Assembly: GCF_030272615.1 (NCBI RefSeq)
Contig: NC_081415.1
Location: 367,264,167 to 367,328,166 of the forward strand
Length of the DNA stretch: 64,000 nucleotides
Origin: Cryptomeria japonica
Taxonomy: Eukaryota; Streptophyta; Pinopsida; Cupressales; Cupressaceae
Reading direction: 5' to 3'
The notes beneath the pieces were generated by a model. The model ran no database searches. It worked only from the letters and a program-made list of their open reading frames with translations, and had not been told where the DNA came from. The position numbers were made by a program, and so were the translations under genes. Positions within the stretch are counted from its first letter, which is position 1; each line of letters opens with the position of its first letter. Of this stretch, positions 46,345-57,909 are shown one piece after another.

Positions 46345-48364
46345 GATCTCTCTATGAGTAGAAGAGATCTTAAGTAGTTAAAAAATGGAGATTTGAGTGG
46401 TAGTACATTTCAATTGTTTGAAAATGCTATAACCAGGAGAGGATGATGAAGCCAACTGCTTAGCTTCAGCTGTGATCATATCTAGTTGTCTGTTTGAAGA
46501 ATTTGGTAGGTTTGATGTTGCTTGATCAAGAGTTGAAGAACTAACTCCTTTTAGAGTAACCTTCTTTTGATTGTAGGTTACAACATTTACAGTTTGTGTT
46601 TTATGTTGTTTAGCTTTGATTATGATCATATTACAATACTCAGATTGGGAAGATTCAATCATGTTGATCACATTGTCATTGTTAGTGTAGGTGTAATTGA
46701 CTTTGGCAGCTCCCTTGGATTTTGAGGAATCACCTTGTTCATAAGAAGGCAAGGGATCTTTAAAAGCTTTGTGATCAACATTAGTCGTGTGATTTCCAAA
46801 AATAATTTTTCTAGCATCGATGAGGTCTTAAATCTCATGTTTGAGTTTCATGCAGTTGTTTGTTGTATGACCCTTGTTTCGATGATATTCACAGTACTCA
46901 TTTTCCCTCCACCATTTGGGTTTAACTTCTGGATCATATGGTATAGAGTTGTCTGGCAATGTTATTAGATCCTTTTCCAATAAAGTTTTAAGAGATGATT
47001 CATACGATTCTTCTAGAGAAGTGAAATTGCGTTTAGGCTTTGAAAGCCAAGATTTCTCTTTAAACCACTCTTTTTATTTCTTCGGAGGATTTTCTGTCGC
47101 AGTTTCAGCTGCTTTGAGTGCTTGTGTGCTTCTAGCCATATTAAATATTGTGGGTTTTGATTTTGTTTTTACAGTGTCCACCACTCCATCATTAACAATG
47201 TTTTTGTTGTTATCTTTGTTGTATTTCCTGTATTTGTTCTTTTCTTTGGAACTAGAGCCTTGTTATGTTTCTTTCCAAAGTAATATATCTCCTTTCTTTA
47301 TAAGCACATCTTCCTTTCTGAGTGCACTATCTACCATTTTGTTATTAAGGGTACACTTGCATTTAGTTATTGTATTTCAATTCAGGGATAAGGTTATTGA
47401 CAAAAATGTCCATCTTCTCAGAATCTGGAATAGGTCTTGAATATCTAGAGAACATCTTTCTCCAACATTGAAGAAAAGTGAGAAAAGGTTCTCCTGTTTT
47501 CTGTTTGGTATTGCAAAGTTCGATCATAGTAACTGGATGACAAATGTTATAGGAGTATTGTTGTAGAAACAATTTGACTAATTCCTCAAAAGTTTTAATT
47601 CCCATAAGTAGGCTTGAAAACCATTCCATAGCTTGTCCTCCTAAACTCCTTGGTAAAAGGCATATGAGATATGTTTGTTCGTGCATAAACTCCATACATA
47701 AAGCACAAAATTCTCTGACATGGTCTTGAGGATCTGCATTATTGTCATATTTGTCAAACTTAGGAATCTCCACTCTTGAAGGAAATAGAGGCATGTAAAG
47801 GTTTTTGTCAAATGGGAATGGGAAGATCGTGTCTAAAGAATACTGCTTTGATGATTTATCCTTGTTTTTCGTTTCTGTGATTTCAGTCTGTAATGATTGT
47901 AATTGTTTGTTTACCAGTGCCAAGGGTGTCTCTTCCTCTTAAGTGATAAGGGTTTCAATATTAGAATCAGTAGGAAGTTTAGCACCTTGTTTTCCTAGCT
48001 CTAGAAAATAGTCTTCTTTTTCTCTAGCCATGATAATCTTCATCGATTTTCAGAAATCTTTATCCTTCTGACAACTATTTATAACAACTTCTATAGGTTC
48101 AGAGGCTTCAAACTCACTAGATGAGGAATCACTATCATTAGCATGGGTGTTGATATTGTCATAAGTATCATGTTTAGAAACTTCTCTTTCTTGCCTTTCT
48201 CCAAACATGCTAGGAGATAAGGGTTGATAAAAAAATGTTATATTTGAAAATGAAGGTTTATTAGAGACGGGGTCCTCTATGAAGAATAGATTATCTTGTA
48301 ATGAAAAGGATGATCCTTTACCTTTGGTAGCTTTCTTGTGAGAACTTCTAGTTTGAGTAGGCAT
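46345..48364 (-). pseudogene. gag: Gypsy gag
   Basis: ATG at 48364 opens a basic then acidic N-terminus. The capsid domain is at 47923-47363: MPLFPSRVEIPKFDKYD, DHVREFCALC, WFSSLLMGIKTFEEL, the retrotransposon gag pattern. A nucleocapsid motif YCEYHRNKGHTTNNC with LKHEI following lies near 46890-46820, the form seen in Tat elements. The C-terminal part runs to a stop near 46380. Frame breaks occur near 47950, 47350 and 46750. Confidence 0.83.
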
Positions 48365-50205
48365 TTATGACTGATGTGAACGAGAAATAGATGTGATGTA
48401 GAAGTCAAGATCAAATTGAAGCTAGTTGTTCGTTTGATGCAGCGATTGAGAAAAGTGACTAAGATTCGATCTAGTTTCAGGAATGATCTATCCTATATAA
48501 GACATGATCTAAGTAACTTAGTTTAATTTGAGAGAAGTGACTAAGACTCAGTCTGGTTTCAAAAATGATCTATCCTATATAAGACATGATCTAAGTAACT
48601 TGAGTTTAATAAGTAGCTAATTGAACTAGCTAAAAGATGAACGACAAAATTGTGCAACACAATGAGAGGGGTACACTATCAAGATTATTTATGCTCAGGA
48701 TTATGATGACCAGATTTATGCTTATTGTAGACTGATTAGGCAAGTATGACTATTCTAGAAAAGTGTGTAGATAGACAAGTTTCTAAATTGACAAAATCAG
48801 GAATTCGTACAACAAAGTTTTATAACCCAAACGACAATTTAATAGTTCTTAGATGATACAAGTAGTTTCTCGTACGAGTTGCTGCCTAAACTTGTATGAT
48901 AGTTTAATGATATCTAGATGACAATCTGATGAGTATGATCATTATTTGTACGATAGTAGACTAACTGCTAGACGATAATTTTATAGTAACAAAACGACAA
49001 ATTTGTATACCCAAACAACAATTATGACAGGGTCAGAGGATAAACAGACATGACCAATTAAGACTTGTACGACAATAGGTATATAGCTAGATGATAATTC
49101 AGTAGACTCATACGATAGTGGACTGGAAAGAGATGAGATTCTAACACAGATAGAGTTTTGACAACTGACAGAGACTAGATTTTGACTAGGACTAAGTTTT
49201 GACGACTGACAGAGACCAGTTTTTGACACGGACATACTTTTGATCACTGAGTTGTTTATTCTTTTCTCTAGTTTTAGTATTTCAGTTTCAGTTTCAGGGA
49301 TGAAAATAAAGTAAACACGTAAGATGTATAATGACTTTAAGCAAAGCACGCTAACTCTACGGAAGTTGGCTTACATAAGAAAACCTTTTTCTTGTAGACG
49401 CGGGTACACACCCAATAGCTAATCAGAATACGATCACTGAGTCTCACGCAATGGATTCTCAACACCGTATTAGCCAACTCCAAACACTAATGGGGGCATG
49501 AAATAGCAAGTATCTTCAGAGAGTTACTATCTCTCTTGCACAAAGATTATCCCCTTTTTGGAGGTGAATTAGGTAGCCTTTATCTTATAGTTCTTAGTCA
49601 AGAATTTCATTCAAAACTACCCATTGAAGTAACACAAACATGATTGAGGCCTATAGCCCGACAAGGTACCGAAATAAGCTCTAGTCACGTAAACATGATT
49701 GAGACCATGAGGCCCTACAAAATGCTCAATATGAGAGATCTCAAAGAGAAAACTCAAATAATCCCATCCTCTGAGACTTTAATCACTAGAGGCCTATTTA
49801 TTATAGTGAGTTGAATGCTCAGGTCCAGTTGTACTCACTTGGGTCATTCTTATAGGGTGAATACTTTTTCCCACTGTGACAGGCCCGGTAAAGGTACACA
49901 AATCTCAAACTTAGAAAAAGCTTTGAGGGTCTGGATTTTTGATTGTCTGTGCAGATGAGAGCATACTCTCCTACCTCTTAGATTTTTCTTAAAACACAAA
50001 AGACATATTTGTTCATTAACCAGATAGCAATTTAAGTGCCTAAAAAAATGAACTTAAAGAATACACAAAGTTCACTTGAATCTCCTCAGGCAACTTGAAA
50101 AAACAAAAAATTAGTAGTTATATTATTTTTATGCGATAGGCGTGTTCTTTGACAAACATTCTACAAAAAACTGGTTAAAGGTTGTCAAAATATCTCAGGC
50201 AAAAA
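48365..50205 (-). other. Gypsy 5' leader
   Basis: 1.84 kb between LTR and gag, without a long frame. It holds an 82-bp tandem duplication (48448-48611) and, at 48780-49150, a cluster of CGTACGAG and ACGACAATTT-type motifs shared with the antisense gene's intron. No tRNA primer site was recognised next to the LTR at 50205. Confidence 0.6.
48448..48611. repeat. 82-bp tandem duplication in the gypsy leader
   Basis: Two units (from 48448 and 48530), each with GTGACTAAGA and ATGATCTATCCTATATAAG. About ten substitutions separate them. Each carries a CTATATAAG stretch on the plus strand. Confidence 0.8.
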
Positions 50206-51483
50206 TGTGTGTGTGAAAAGTGGATAAGGTATCTGTAAACTGTAAAACATAATACTTCAATTAAGTCATTGCATGCATGGTTAGACAAATATAATAATTA
50301 ATATAAAAACCATAACAAATCGACCTATTGCCTTCTAAAAGGTGCGAGTATAGACTTTCTCTCATATTTGTCTAAGCGATACCAGTGACTAGACTACACC
50401 AAGACAAAGGATTTAATCTATATGAGCACACGAATAAGCTAAATGTATGCAATATTAAGCTAGATGGATGAATAATAAACTAGATGAATGAATAATAAGC
50501 TACTTGAATTCAAGCAATCATGATTAAACTAAATATGCAAAAAGCTAAACTAAGTTGCAATAATATCAATGCACAATATCGTCAATGACTCCAGAGCAAA
50601 TACTGCATAGTAACAATAAATCTCCATGGTGTCTTGAATGAGAGATGAAGGTTGAATTTATAGAGACTTAAAAGAGAGACCAACAATCAAGATTGATTAG
50701 CAACGAGTGGTTGAGATTCCTCAAGAAAAAGAACAATTTAGGATAATTGAAATAATTGAGAGATCAGATTAAGTTAATCTTGAGATAGATTCCAATTATA
50801 GCTTGATTGAATGCATTCAGATTATAAGTCTGAGTCTGCATTAGAGATAAATTAGTTGATTCCATGCACTTGAGATAAAAATAGGTGATTCCATGCACTT
50901 TTCCTTAATTTGCTCAATATGTTTATTTAGAAAAAGACTTTTCAATGCAACTGAACCTCTTTCCTCAAAAGCTTTGAGATTTAATTTTAGAGAAAATGAT
51001 TAATTCAATTTAATTGCTTTTCTGATTTTTCAAGTTATCTCAATTTTAGAAAAAGAAATATCTTAAGTTTAATTTTTTCTCTCAATTTAATTATTTTCTT
51101 TTGTTTTCAATTTAACTCTTTCTTTTGCAGATTAATTCCTCTTTTTGTGATAAATGTCTTTTTGTAAATGAAATCTTCTTTTTGTGATAAATTAATTCCT
51201 TTTTTTGTGATTTAAATGGGAAATTTATTTATTAATTAAATATGCTAGGATATTTAATAAAATAAAATAGGATAATTGATCAAAATGATTTACTTGGAAT
51301 GATTTAATTAATTAAATAAATATTTAATTGATATTGAGTGATTTAATTGCGATGTAACATTAATGATTGAAAAATTAATTAATTGGGTCCTCAAAGTTGA
51401 TTTAATTGGCTTTGGTTAGGACCTTGGTGATGTTGTCAAGATTAGGGGCCCATGGTTTAGGTGACCATTTTTAGGGTATTAAA
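50206..51483 (-). repeat. Gypsy 5' LTR
   Basis: 1,278 bases, TGTGTGTGAAAAG to GGGTATTAAA in plus coordinates, where the expected final CA has become AA. Uninterrupted, so it is the reference for the solo-LTR insertion in the other copy. Confidence 0.92.
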
Positions 51484-51488
51484 ACAAA

Positions 51489-53064
51489 CACACAAATGCA
51501 CAACCCACAAAACCAGATGTACAAGGAAAACCCAATATGGGAAAAACCTCAGTGATAAATGCTGCTAGATTCTACTGCTCTAATCCAGTCTCATGATGAA
51601 ACAATAGATTACAAATGATTTAGGGCACCAACCCAAGGAGCACCAACCCCTACTAATTTTAGGGGACTAACCCAAGGAGCACCAACCCCTGCACCAAGCA
51701 CCAACGCAATGTAATACAATGAAATACAATTTTAATGCAATGATAGCACCTAGTTGTAAATGAGTTTTTCAACACCTGATCAATTGATGTCTATCGGTTA
51801 TCACCTTCCTCTATTTCACTAGTCCTTCTATTGGTTATTAGATTGTTCTCTCTGATCTCTTAATGGTTACTCTCTGCCTCTCTTCTCTTTCACAGAACCT
51901 CACCCTACACAGTATCACACTTGGATACCTTATTAACCATACAATCTCTACCAATACGCTTGACTATTAAGATTACATTAGTTTACTGGTTACTCTATCT
52001 TTGTCGGTTAGAAACTCTCACCAGTTTAGTCGGCTAACTCCACACTCTAACTCTCTATGAAAGAACTCTCAGGTAGATAATTTATCTTCTTGCTCAAGCT
52101 CTCTTCTTACTCTCAACTCACATCCAGCATGAACATCTTTAGTCTCAAGTTCACATATTTATATGTGAGGGTTCCCACCAAAAACAACATTCAAATGGTG
52201 ACGTGCTAGGGTTTTCCTCTACTAACTCAATCCGTATCAAATCTGATCGGATCTCCTTTTCTAGAAACATGATCTGCATCATATCAAACAACACTGCCAT
52301 ATCCTTTCCTTCTAATGCATGTTTTCTATTTTTAGATGTCTACAACATGCTTTTCAGCATTGTTCTATCAATCACCTTTAATACCTCAGATATTTCCTTC
52401 AGCCAATGAGTACAATTATCAGATCATCCTACAAGGTCAGTTCAATCACCTTGCCACTTTGTCTCCCTCGAGCTACAACATCCTTCCATCATCCCATGAT
52501 TTGTAGGTTCTTCATTAATCTCGACCTTCTTGTCAACTATCACGTTGATGAACACTTCACTGACCTTTGTGTGCTCGCCACCTGGTGTCCACCTATCATG
52601 CTTGTCAACATCCACCTATACTTAGATTGCAAAGCCAGTTTGACATCCTTCACCGACCAAGACTCACTATTGGTTCAACACACCTTACCGGTATAACCTA
52701 ACTTCACTGGTGGACCTTCATACTTGTTGACCTCTTCTCTGTTGGTGGATCAACTTGGCCTTCCATCAACCACGTTGGTCCATCCATTGAATCCATTTAT
52801 AGATTTCATTATACTTCTCTTTGTCTATCGATGATCACATCCCTATGTTCTTCTTTGCTTCTTTGCTTGCTTGCTGGTGGTCCTGCTTTACTGGTAGATG
52901 TTGCACCTCATGTGTACCGGTAACATACCTTTTATGTCTACTTACACACTCTATCCTTCATACTGGTTGACATAATTACTTACTTCACCCATACCGATCA
53001 CCACTACTTACTCACTGGTGACCATTCCATACCAGTTGACATCAATGATAAAATAATGACAATA
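51489..53064 (-). repeat. Copia-2 5' LTR, outer piece
   Basis: Continues the LTR broken at 23233 and matches 3871-5428. It ends AATGACAATA against AATGCCAACA in the other LTR, then CTAGT. Confidence 0.9.
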
Positions 53065-53069
53065 CTAGT

Positions 53070-54298
53070 AGCCTTAGCAACCATTAGGCATGGAGTCTCA
53101 ACATACGAATTGGAAACAACTTATATCAAACCTTAACATAGTTATTAGAAGAATTGAATAACAATATTAAGAACCTATTGACTAGACCTAGAACTTGTGC
53201 ACCAACACCTCGAAAAAAGAAAAAAAAAACTCAAAGCATGTGCTACAACACTTAGAGAAAGATATTACTCAAACAATGTGTAATAACACTTATTGGGAAA
53301 ATAAAATATATTCTTATCCTAAATTAACCAATAATGACACTTGTTCAAACAAAACCATTCACTAGTTTGCTAAAGTAGCTACCTTATCTTGTTAATGTAC
53401 ATTGCTTCAAATGGCTATGAATAACTAAAAGGAGATAGAGAACCAAAACAAATCCAACAAATAGTTCTTGAAGAATATGGATAAACTCACTCCTCCCTAT
53501 TCTATATGCATACTATTGTCTTGAAGAGGATAAGGAATCTAGATTTTCTCTTCTTTGGCTACAATCTCATGCTTATGTGTAAGCATGAATGGTAATACCT
53601 TGCTAGCTTCAATCCTAGCTAGATGTCTAATGGGACATCCTTGTGAGATGACAAAGTTCAAGGAACTGATGCTGGTCTCACTTTTATGCTCTTCTTTTCT
53701 ATCATCCTATTGATTTGTGTCTTATTTCTTTAATGCCTCTTTTGAAAATATTATCTCTTGCACCTCTCCTTAATGTTTCTCATGATTTACCTTTTGGAAT
53801 ATGTTGGTTTGGTGTCCAAGATTGAACAAAAAAATTCCAAATCATCACAAAAATAATGTTCTTTTAAATCTTCTTTACTTCTTTGAATAATAGGACTGAT
53901 TTTGACTTCATTGCAGCTATTTTCAAGGTTAGATGAAACATCAAAAATGTCATCTTGAAATCCTAGCTATGATTTGAGATTTATTATGTTTTCTTTTAAT
54001 TTAGAGAGTGATGGTTTGACATCAATCTTTGAGAAAAAAATCCTCTCTTATGTTTAGAAACATGTTTTCATCATGATTATCTTCTTCAATCATAATATGT
54101 CCTATTTTAATCTCTTGATTATTTTCTTGAATATTAAATACATGAAAGCTCCTTGCTTAACAAAAAATATCTTGTCTCTCTTCTTGTTCAATCTGACCAA
54201 CATTTTAATTCATGTTCACCTTTTTATCTTTGGAAATCATATTGTCTTCATCTACCTTTTGATGAATCAACACCCTATAGTTATGATATACATTCTCT
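53070..54298. other. Unassigned DNA right of copia-2
   Basis: AT-rich, no clear gene. A stop-free minus-strand stretch of about 45 codons around 53670-53530 and a plus-strand one at 54073-54315 have no recognised motif. This is the right flank of the copia-2 insertion. Confidence 0.45.
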
Positions 54299-55195
54299 TG
54301 TTGGCAATATGCTGAAATTGTTTATCTATTGTCATTGATGTCAACACTATGCTCTAGTTGGATATGGTTCTTTCCTAGTTGGTTGCTGCTATCCCGGTTG
54401 GACCTGTCTCGGTTGGTTCCTATTTCGGTTGGTTCTTGTTCTGGTTGGATTTGGTTCTGGCTTGATTTTGATCCGGTATGATCAGATCGTTGGTTTTGGT
54501 TTTGGATAGTTATTCAGGATGGTTATATGCTTGTCACATTCAGTTGGTTCATGATTTGGTGCTCCGAAATCTATCGCTTATGTTCTGGATTACCAGTTGA
54601 TATTCTTGGTACCAGTTGGCTTTACTAGTTGGTGATATTCGATGAAATGGTTAAGTGATTTTGGTCCAGCTTATGAAAATGGTTTCTAACATACTGAAGG
54701 TGTTCTTGCTCATGTTCTAATTCTTTGGTGGATTTGCATTGGCTAGTATGATGATTTGGTGATCCTATTTAGATTCGGTTGGTTATTCTGTGTTATTTGC
54801 ACTGAGGGTTTCTACCGGTTGGTGAAACATGTTGATATTGGTCTTAGTGGAATTTTTTGCAAATATAATTGTTTGGGAATTTGAATTAGGTCCATGCTAT
54901 GTAATGTAAATCATAATATTGGTCTGGTGGTATCGTGTGATGAAATTTTTGTAATTATGGTTTATGGGCTTAGGGTTTAGTCGACCTTGTTATCAAGGTT
55001 GATGATCTGTTTTTATAGGTGATATACTCAAGTAATTTGTATAGGATGGTATGGTATGGTTATGTCTGCATTATTAGAGAGAGATAATTATGCGAATAGA
55101 GATATATCATTCAGTGAAGGGTCATGAAGGATTTAGAGTTGCAGGGTAGACATATGTGCTTCACCGGAACTATATCAAGCATTAGGAGATTCTAT
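54299..55195 (+). mobile_element. Probable truncated copia LTR
   Basis: Begins TGTTGGCAATATGC and within 60 bases has GTCATTGATGTCAA, the start pattern of the copia LTRs in this window. Many GGTTGG repeats (54356-54480) follow. No C-run, primer site or matching LTR is present, and the sequence changes character at 55196, so the 3' part is missing. Confidence 0.45.
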
Positions 55196-55578
55196 CACTA
55201 GTACATTTGGGGTTGAATTTTGACGTTAATTCATCGGATTTTCAACTGCATTTCGTCGGACAATTGACAAAAAACATCATTAAAAACTTGTCGTCGGATG
55301 TTTTGACATTAGGGGAGGCCATTGAAATTTTGAAGAACACGAGGACATCTTCGATGGTGAATGTGACCGTCATTTCGATGAGCTAATTCTGTTGGGCATA
55401 TAGCATGCCTGACAGATGGGTTAGTCTTTCCCGTTGGAATTCTGATGGGATTCTGCCACCCATCCGATGAGCCAATGTTGTTGGGCATATAGCATGCCCA
55501 TCAGACATGTCAGTCTTTACTGTTGGAATTTTAATGGTCTTCTGCCACCCATCCGACGAGCCAATGTCATCGGGCATA
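55196..55578 (+). mobile_element. Possible CACTA-type DNA transposon end
   Basis: CACTA at 55196-55200 is followed by repeated CATCGGA, CGTCGGA, ATCCGACG-type motifs (55232, 55255, 55292, 55462, 55551) in both orientations. This is the pattern of CACTA subterminal repeats. The region carries the 89-bp tandem units and resumes after copia-1 at 62993. No matching right end or transposase was seen. Confidence 0.35.
55377..55578 (+). repeat. 89-bp tandem repeats, third unit split by copia-1
   Basis: Units start GATGAGC at 55377 and 55466, and GACGAGC at 55555. Each has GGGCATATAGCATGCC-like and CACCCATCC stretches. The third unit breaks at 55578 and continues at 62988-63050 with TAGCATGTCC and GTCAGTCTT. 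Confidence 0.85.
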
Positions 55579-56976
55579 TGTTGGCATTTGCATGAAGATT
55601 GCATTAATAATATGTTATGTTGTCATTGACATCAATTAACCGGTAATGATATTGTTGATTGTTGTAATATTGATTTGTAATCGATAGGATGAACTAGTGA
55701 ATGAAACTGTAACCAGTAGGAAGAATTTATGGATTGAACTGGTACTACTATATATTTGAGAGGTGAACCGGTAAACCCTACATGTTGATTTGATAAACCC
55801 TAATCTATTAATTTTGGTGAATTGGTTGTATTGGTTTATGATCTCATGATGAGTGGTAATAATTATCACATGTATGATTATTGTATAAAGACAATTTCAA
55901 GTGATTTTGGCGCATTGATGTAACATTTTTTGTCTAGGGAATGAGAAAGTATATTGCATATAATGCAAAGCGCGTGATGAGTTACTAAGTTTGATGAAGC
56001 GGTGATCAAGGAGTGATCAAGGTTTTCTTGATTAATGTGTAGAGATTTATATGTAATCCAACAGTCATACTTGAATTTACTTGTTTGTCATCACTATGAG
56101 AATTAGGTTTTTGTTGTGTTACCGACATAATTAATTTGATTATAAGGTCGATGAGTTGTTTAGTTTCAGAGTTGGCATTTTAGTTGAGTGTGTGGTTGCC
56201 AAACCGGATGATGTATTTGCAGTTTGAGTAAAGGCAGATAGGAGCATGAAAAGGATCTGAACAAACAAGTGTAGTGCTATTGAAACAAATCAACAAACTC
56301 CTGTTGTTTTCTAACAATTACAGCAGAATTGAAATACCCTAACCGGGTAAGCTCTAACAAGCTTGGTGCTATTCAAATCCTCTAACCAGGTGATCCATTA
56401 GCTTGGATTTTCAAATCCTCTACTAAGGTTACTCCTTACAGGGTATTGCTTCTAATAAGGCATTTGCATTCAATCCCTTAACTAGGTGGTCCCTAACAGG
56501 ACTTTTGTAAAGCTTTAGCAGGCTAGTCTCCTAACAGAGCAAACTTCAGAAGAGTTCAGATAGTTATTTTGTTAGTCTCATCTCACCGTGGTTTTTCCCA
56601 TTTGGGTTTCCACGTCAAAAATATTTGTGTCAAGTGGTGAATTTTTTTGTGGTTATGATCTTATGGTTTATTTTCTTAACCACTTAACTACTTTGATAAG
56701 TCATGATAACCAGAAGTATTCAAAAATGAAGTCTAGTGACATATGAAAAGCATTTGGATGTTTATGAGTTTGAAGTTGTTTATTGTTAATTTTTTGTAAT
56801 AGTCAACCGGTTTATCTTATGAGTTTTTATCTTGACAGTGGTATTGCATTGATAGTTCTAAGTTTACTTTGAGAGATTGATTTTGAGATTGGCGAAGTCC
56901 GTATCCATTTTTCTATGTACTGATTCACCCCCCCCTCAGTAGTTGACCGGATTCTTATTCTTTCATCATACCATCA
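55579..56976 (+). repeat. Copia-1 5' LTR
   Basis: TGTTGGCATTTGCATG to CATACCATCA. It contains CCTCTAACCAGGTGATCC and CTAACAGG units (56336-56545), the GGTTTTTCCC block (56590 on) and the C-run CACCCCCCCCTCAG (56926 on). Confidence 0.93.
56336..56545 (+). repeat. Degenerate CTAACAGG/AACCAGGTGATCC repeats in copia-1 LTR
   Basis: About five imperfect units combining TAACCGGGTAAGC, CTAACAAG and CTAACAGG. Present also in the 3' LTR (62330-62545), the solo LTR (24850-25075) and, reversed, in the element A 5' LTR (13406-13560). Confidence 0.7.
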
Positions 56977-56978
56977 AT

Positions 56979-56990
56979 TGGTATCAGAGC
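56979..56990 (+). other. Primer binding site of copia-1
   Basis: TGGTATCAGAGC, a perfect initiator-Met tRNA match two bases inside the LTR. Confidence 0.93.
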
Positions 56991-57046
56991 ATATTAGGTC
57001 CTCTGAGGTCTAAGCCTAACAACTTGAGGTAAAGATCTTGCAGATC

Positions 57047-57909
57047 ATGATGAGTAAGGAAGGTACAAATTTTAATAGAGGGAACTATAGGATATGGAGT
57101 GAAAAAATGAAAATTTATATCAAGAGTCTTGGAGATTAGTACTAGGAACATGTTGTTGTTCAATAGGTTGCACCTACTGGGATTTTGACTAATGATCAGA
57201 AGAAAGAGAAACAAGAAAAAAATCAAGCATTAGAGGCTATTATCAGTTCTTTATCTGATGCAAAGTACGTAGACGTTCATGGTCTAGAGACTGCATATGA
57301 GGCATGGAAAAAACTTGAAGATATTTATAGCGATGATGAACATGTTAAGATTGCTAAAGAAGAGAGTCTAAGAGGGAAGTTTGATGACATGCAGATGGCT
57401 GAGGTTGAGAATATCCAGTAGTATGGTCAAAGGATAAAAGAGATAGTCGGTGAAATTAAGAGTGCAAGAGGTAAAGTGGAAGATGCCACAGTGATCAGTA
57501 AGGTACTGAGAACCCTACTACCAGTCTACGCTATCCGAGTTGCAGCCATTTAGGAGATAAATTTTATTGACAAAACTAAGGTAACTCTTGACTCCATCAT
57601 TGGTAAGCTTACTACTTTTGAATTAAATGGTTATAACAGTAGTGTATAGAAATCTGAGTGTACATTTAGAGCTTTTATTTCTAACCCATCTGTGAGAAAA
57701 AGTAGAGATGTTAGTCACAATTATGAATCTAGATCCAACAGAGAAGTTGATGATGAAGACAGTTTAGCTGAGCTTGAAGCATTGTTGGCCAAGCAGTTGC
57801 CTAGAGGCACTGGTAAATATAGAGGTAACTTACCTTTGAAATGTTTTGCATGCAACAAGATTGGTCACATACCTGCTAACTATCCTAGTGGTTATAATGA
57901 GTACAAATG
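57047..57909 (+). pseudogene. gag: Copia-1 gag
   Basis: Starts at ATGATGAGTAAG (57047), 57 bases after the primer site. NFNRGNYRIWSEKMK is the conserved opening; EAWKKLEDIY and SIIGKLTTFEL follow. The knuckle CFACNKIGHIPANY (about 57843) has Tyr for its last Cys. In-frame stops occur at 57137, 57419, 57551 and 57647, several where Gln is expected. It ends TGA at 57908, although in life gag and pol would be one polyprotein. Confidence 0.87.

Larger units (their letters stand above)
23234..51483 (-). mobile_element. Tat-like Ty3/gypsy element carrying three nested insertions
   Basis: 28.25 kb here and about 17 kb without its inserts. TSD GCAAA (23229-23233) and ACAAA (51484-51488). Minus-strand order is 5' LTR, 1.8-kb leader, gag, protease, spacer ORF, reverse transcriptase and RNase H, a second archaeal-type RNase H, integrase, long 3' region, 3' LTR. 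Reverse transcriptase before integrase defines gypsy. The extra RNase H (TNNIAEYEALV), the knuckle type and the large size point to the Tat lineage. An antisense plant-mobile-domain gene lies in the 3' region. The host LTR at 3862-3890 gives the empty site. All genes are decayed. Confidence 0.9.
3726..53064 (-). mobile_element. Copia-2: Ty1/copia element split by three insertions
   Basis: A minus-strand copia whose own sequence is about 9 kb. CTAGT flanks it at 3721-3725 and 53065-53069. The 3' LTR is at 3726-5428; the 5' LTR is in two pieces (23086-23233 and 51489-53064). Order along the minus strand is LTR, primer site, gag, coiled coil and knuckles, protease, integrase, reverse transcriptase, RNase H, polypurine tract, LTR, which is the copia order. 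Element B sits in the integrase, element A in the reverse transcriptase, and the gypsy in the 5' LTR. Removing each insert plus one target-site copy restores continuity. All genes carry stops and frameshifts, so the element is dead. Confidence 0.9.

Noticed and set aside
50170-50205. A tRNA primer site for the gypsy
   Set aside because: The bases next to the 5' LTR do not match any tRNA 3' end I know with confidence.
53530-53670. Minus-strand open stretch in the unassigned region as a gag or pol remnant
   Set aside because: It reads coding-like for about 45 codons but has no motif that ties it to a family.
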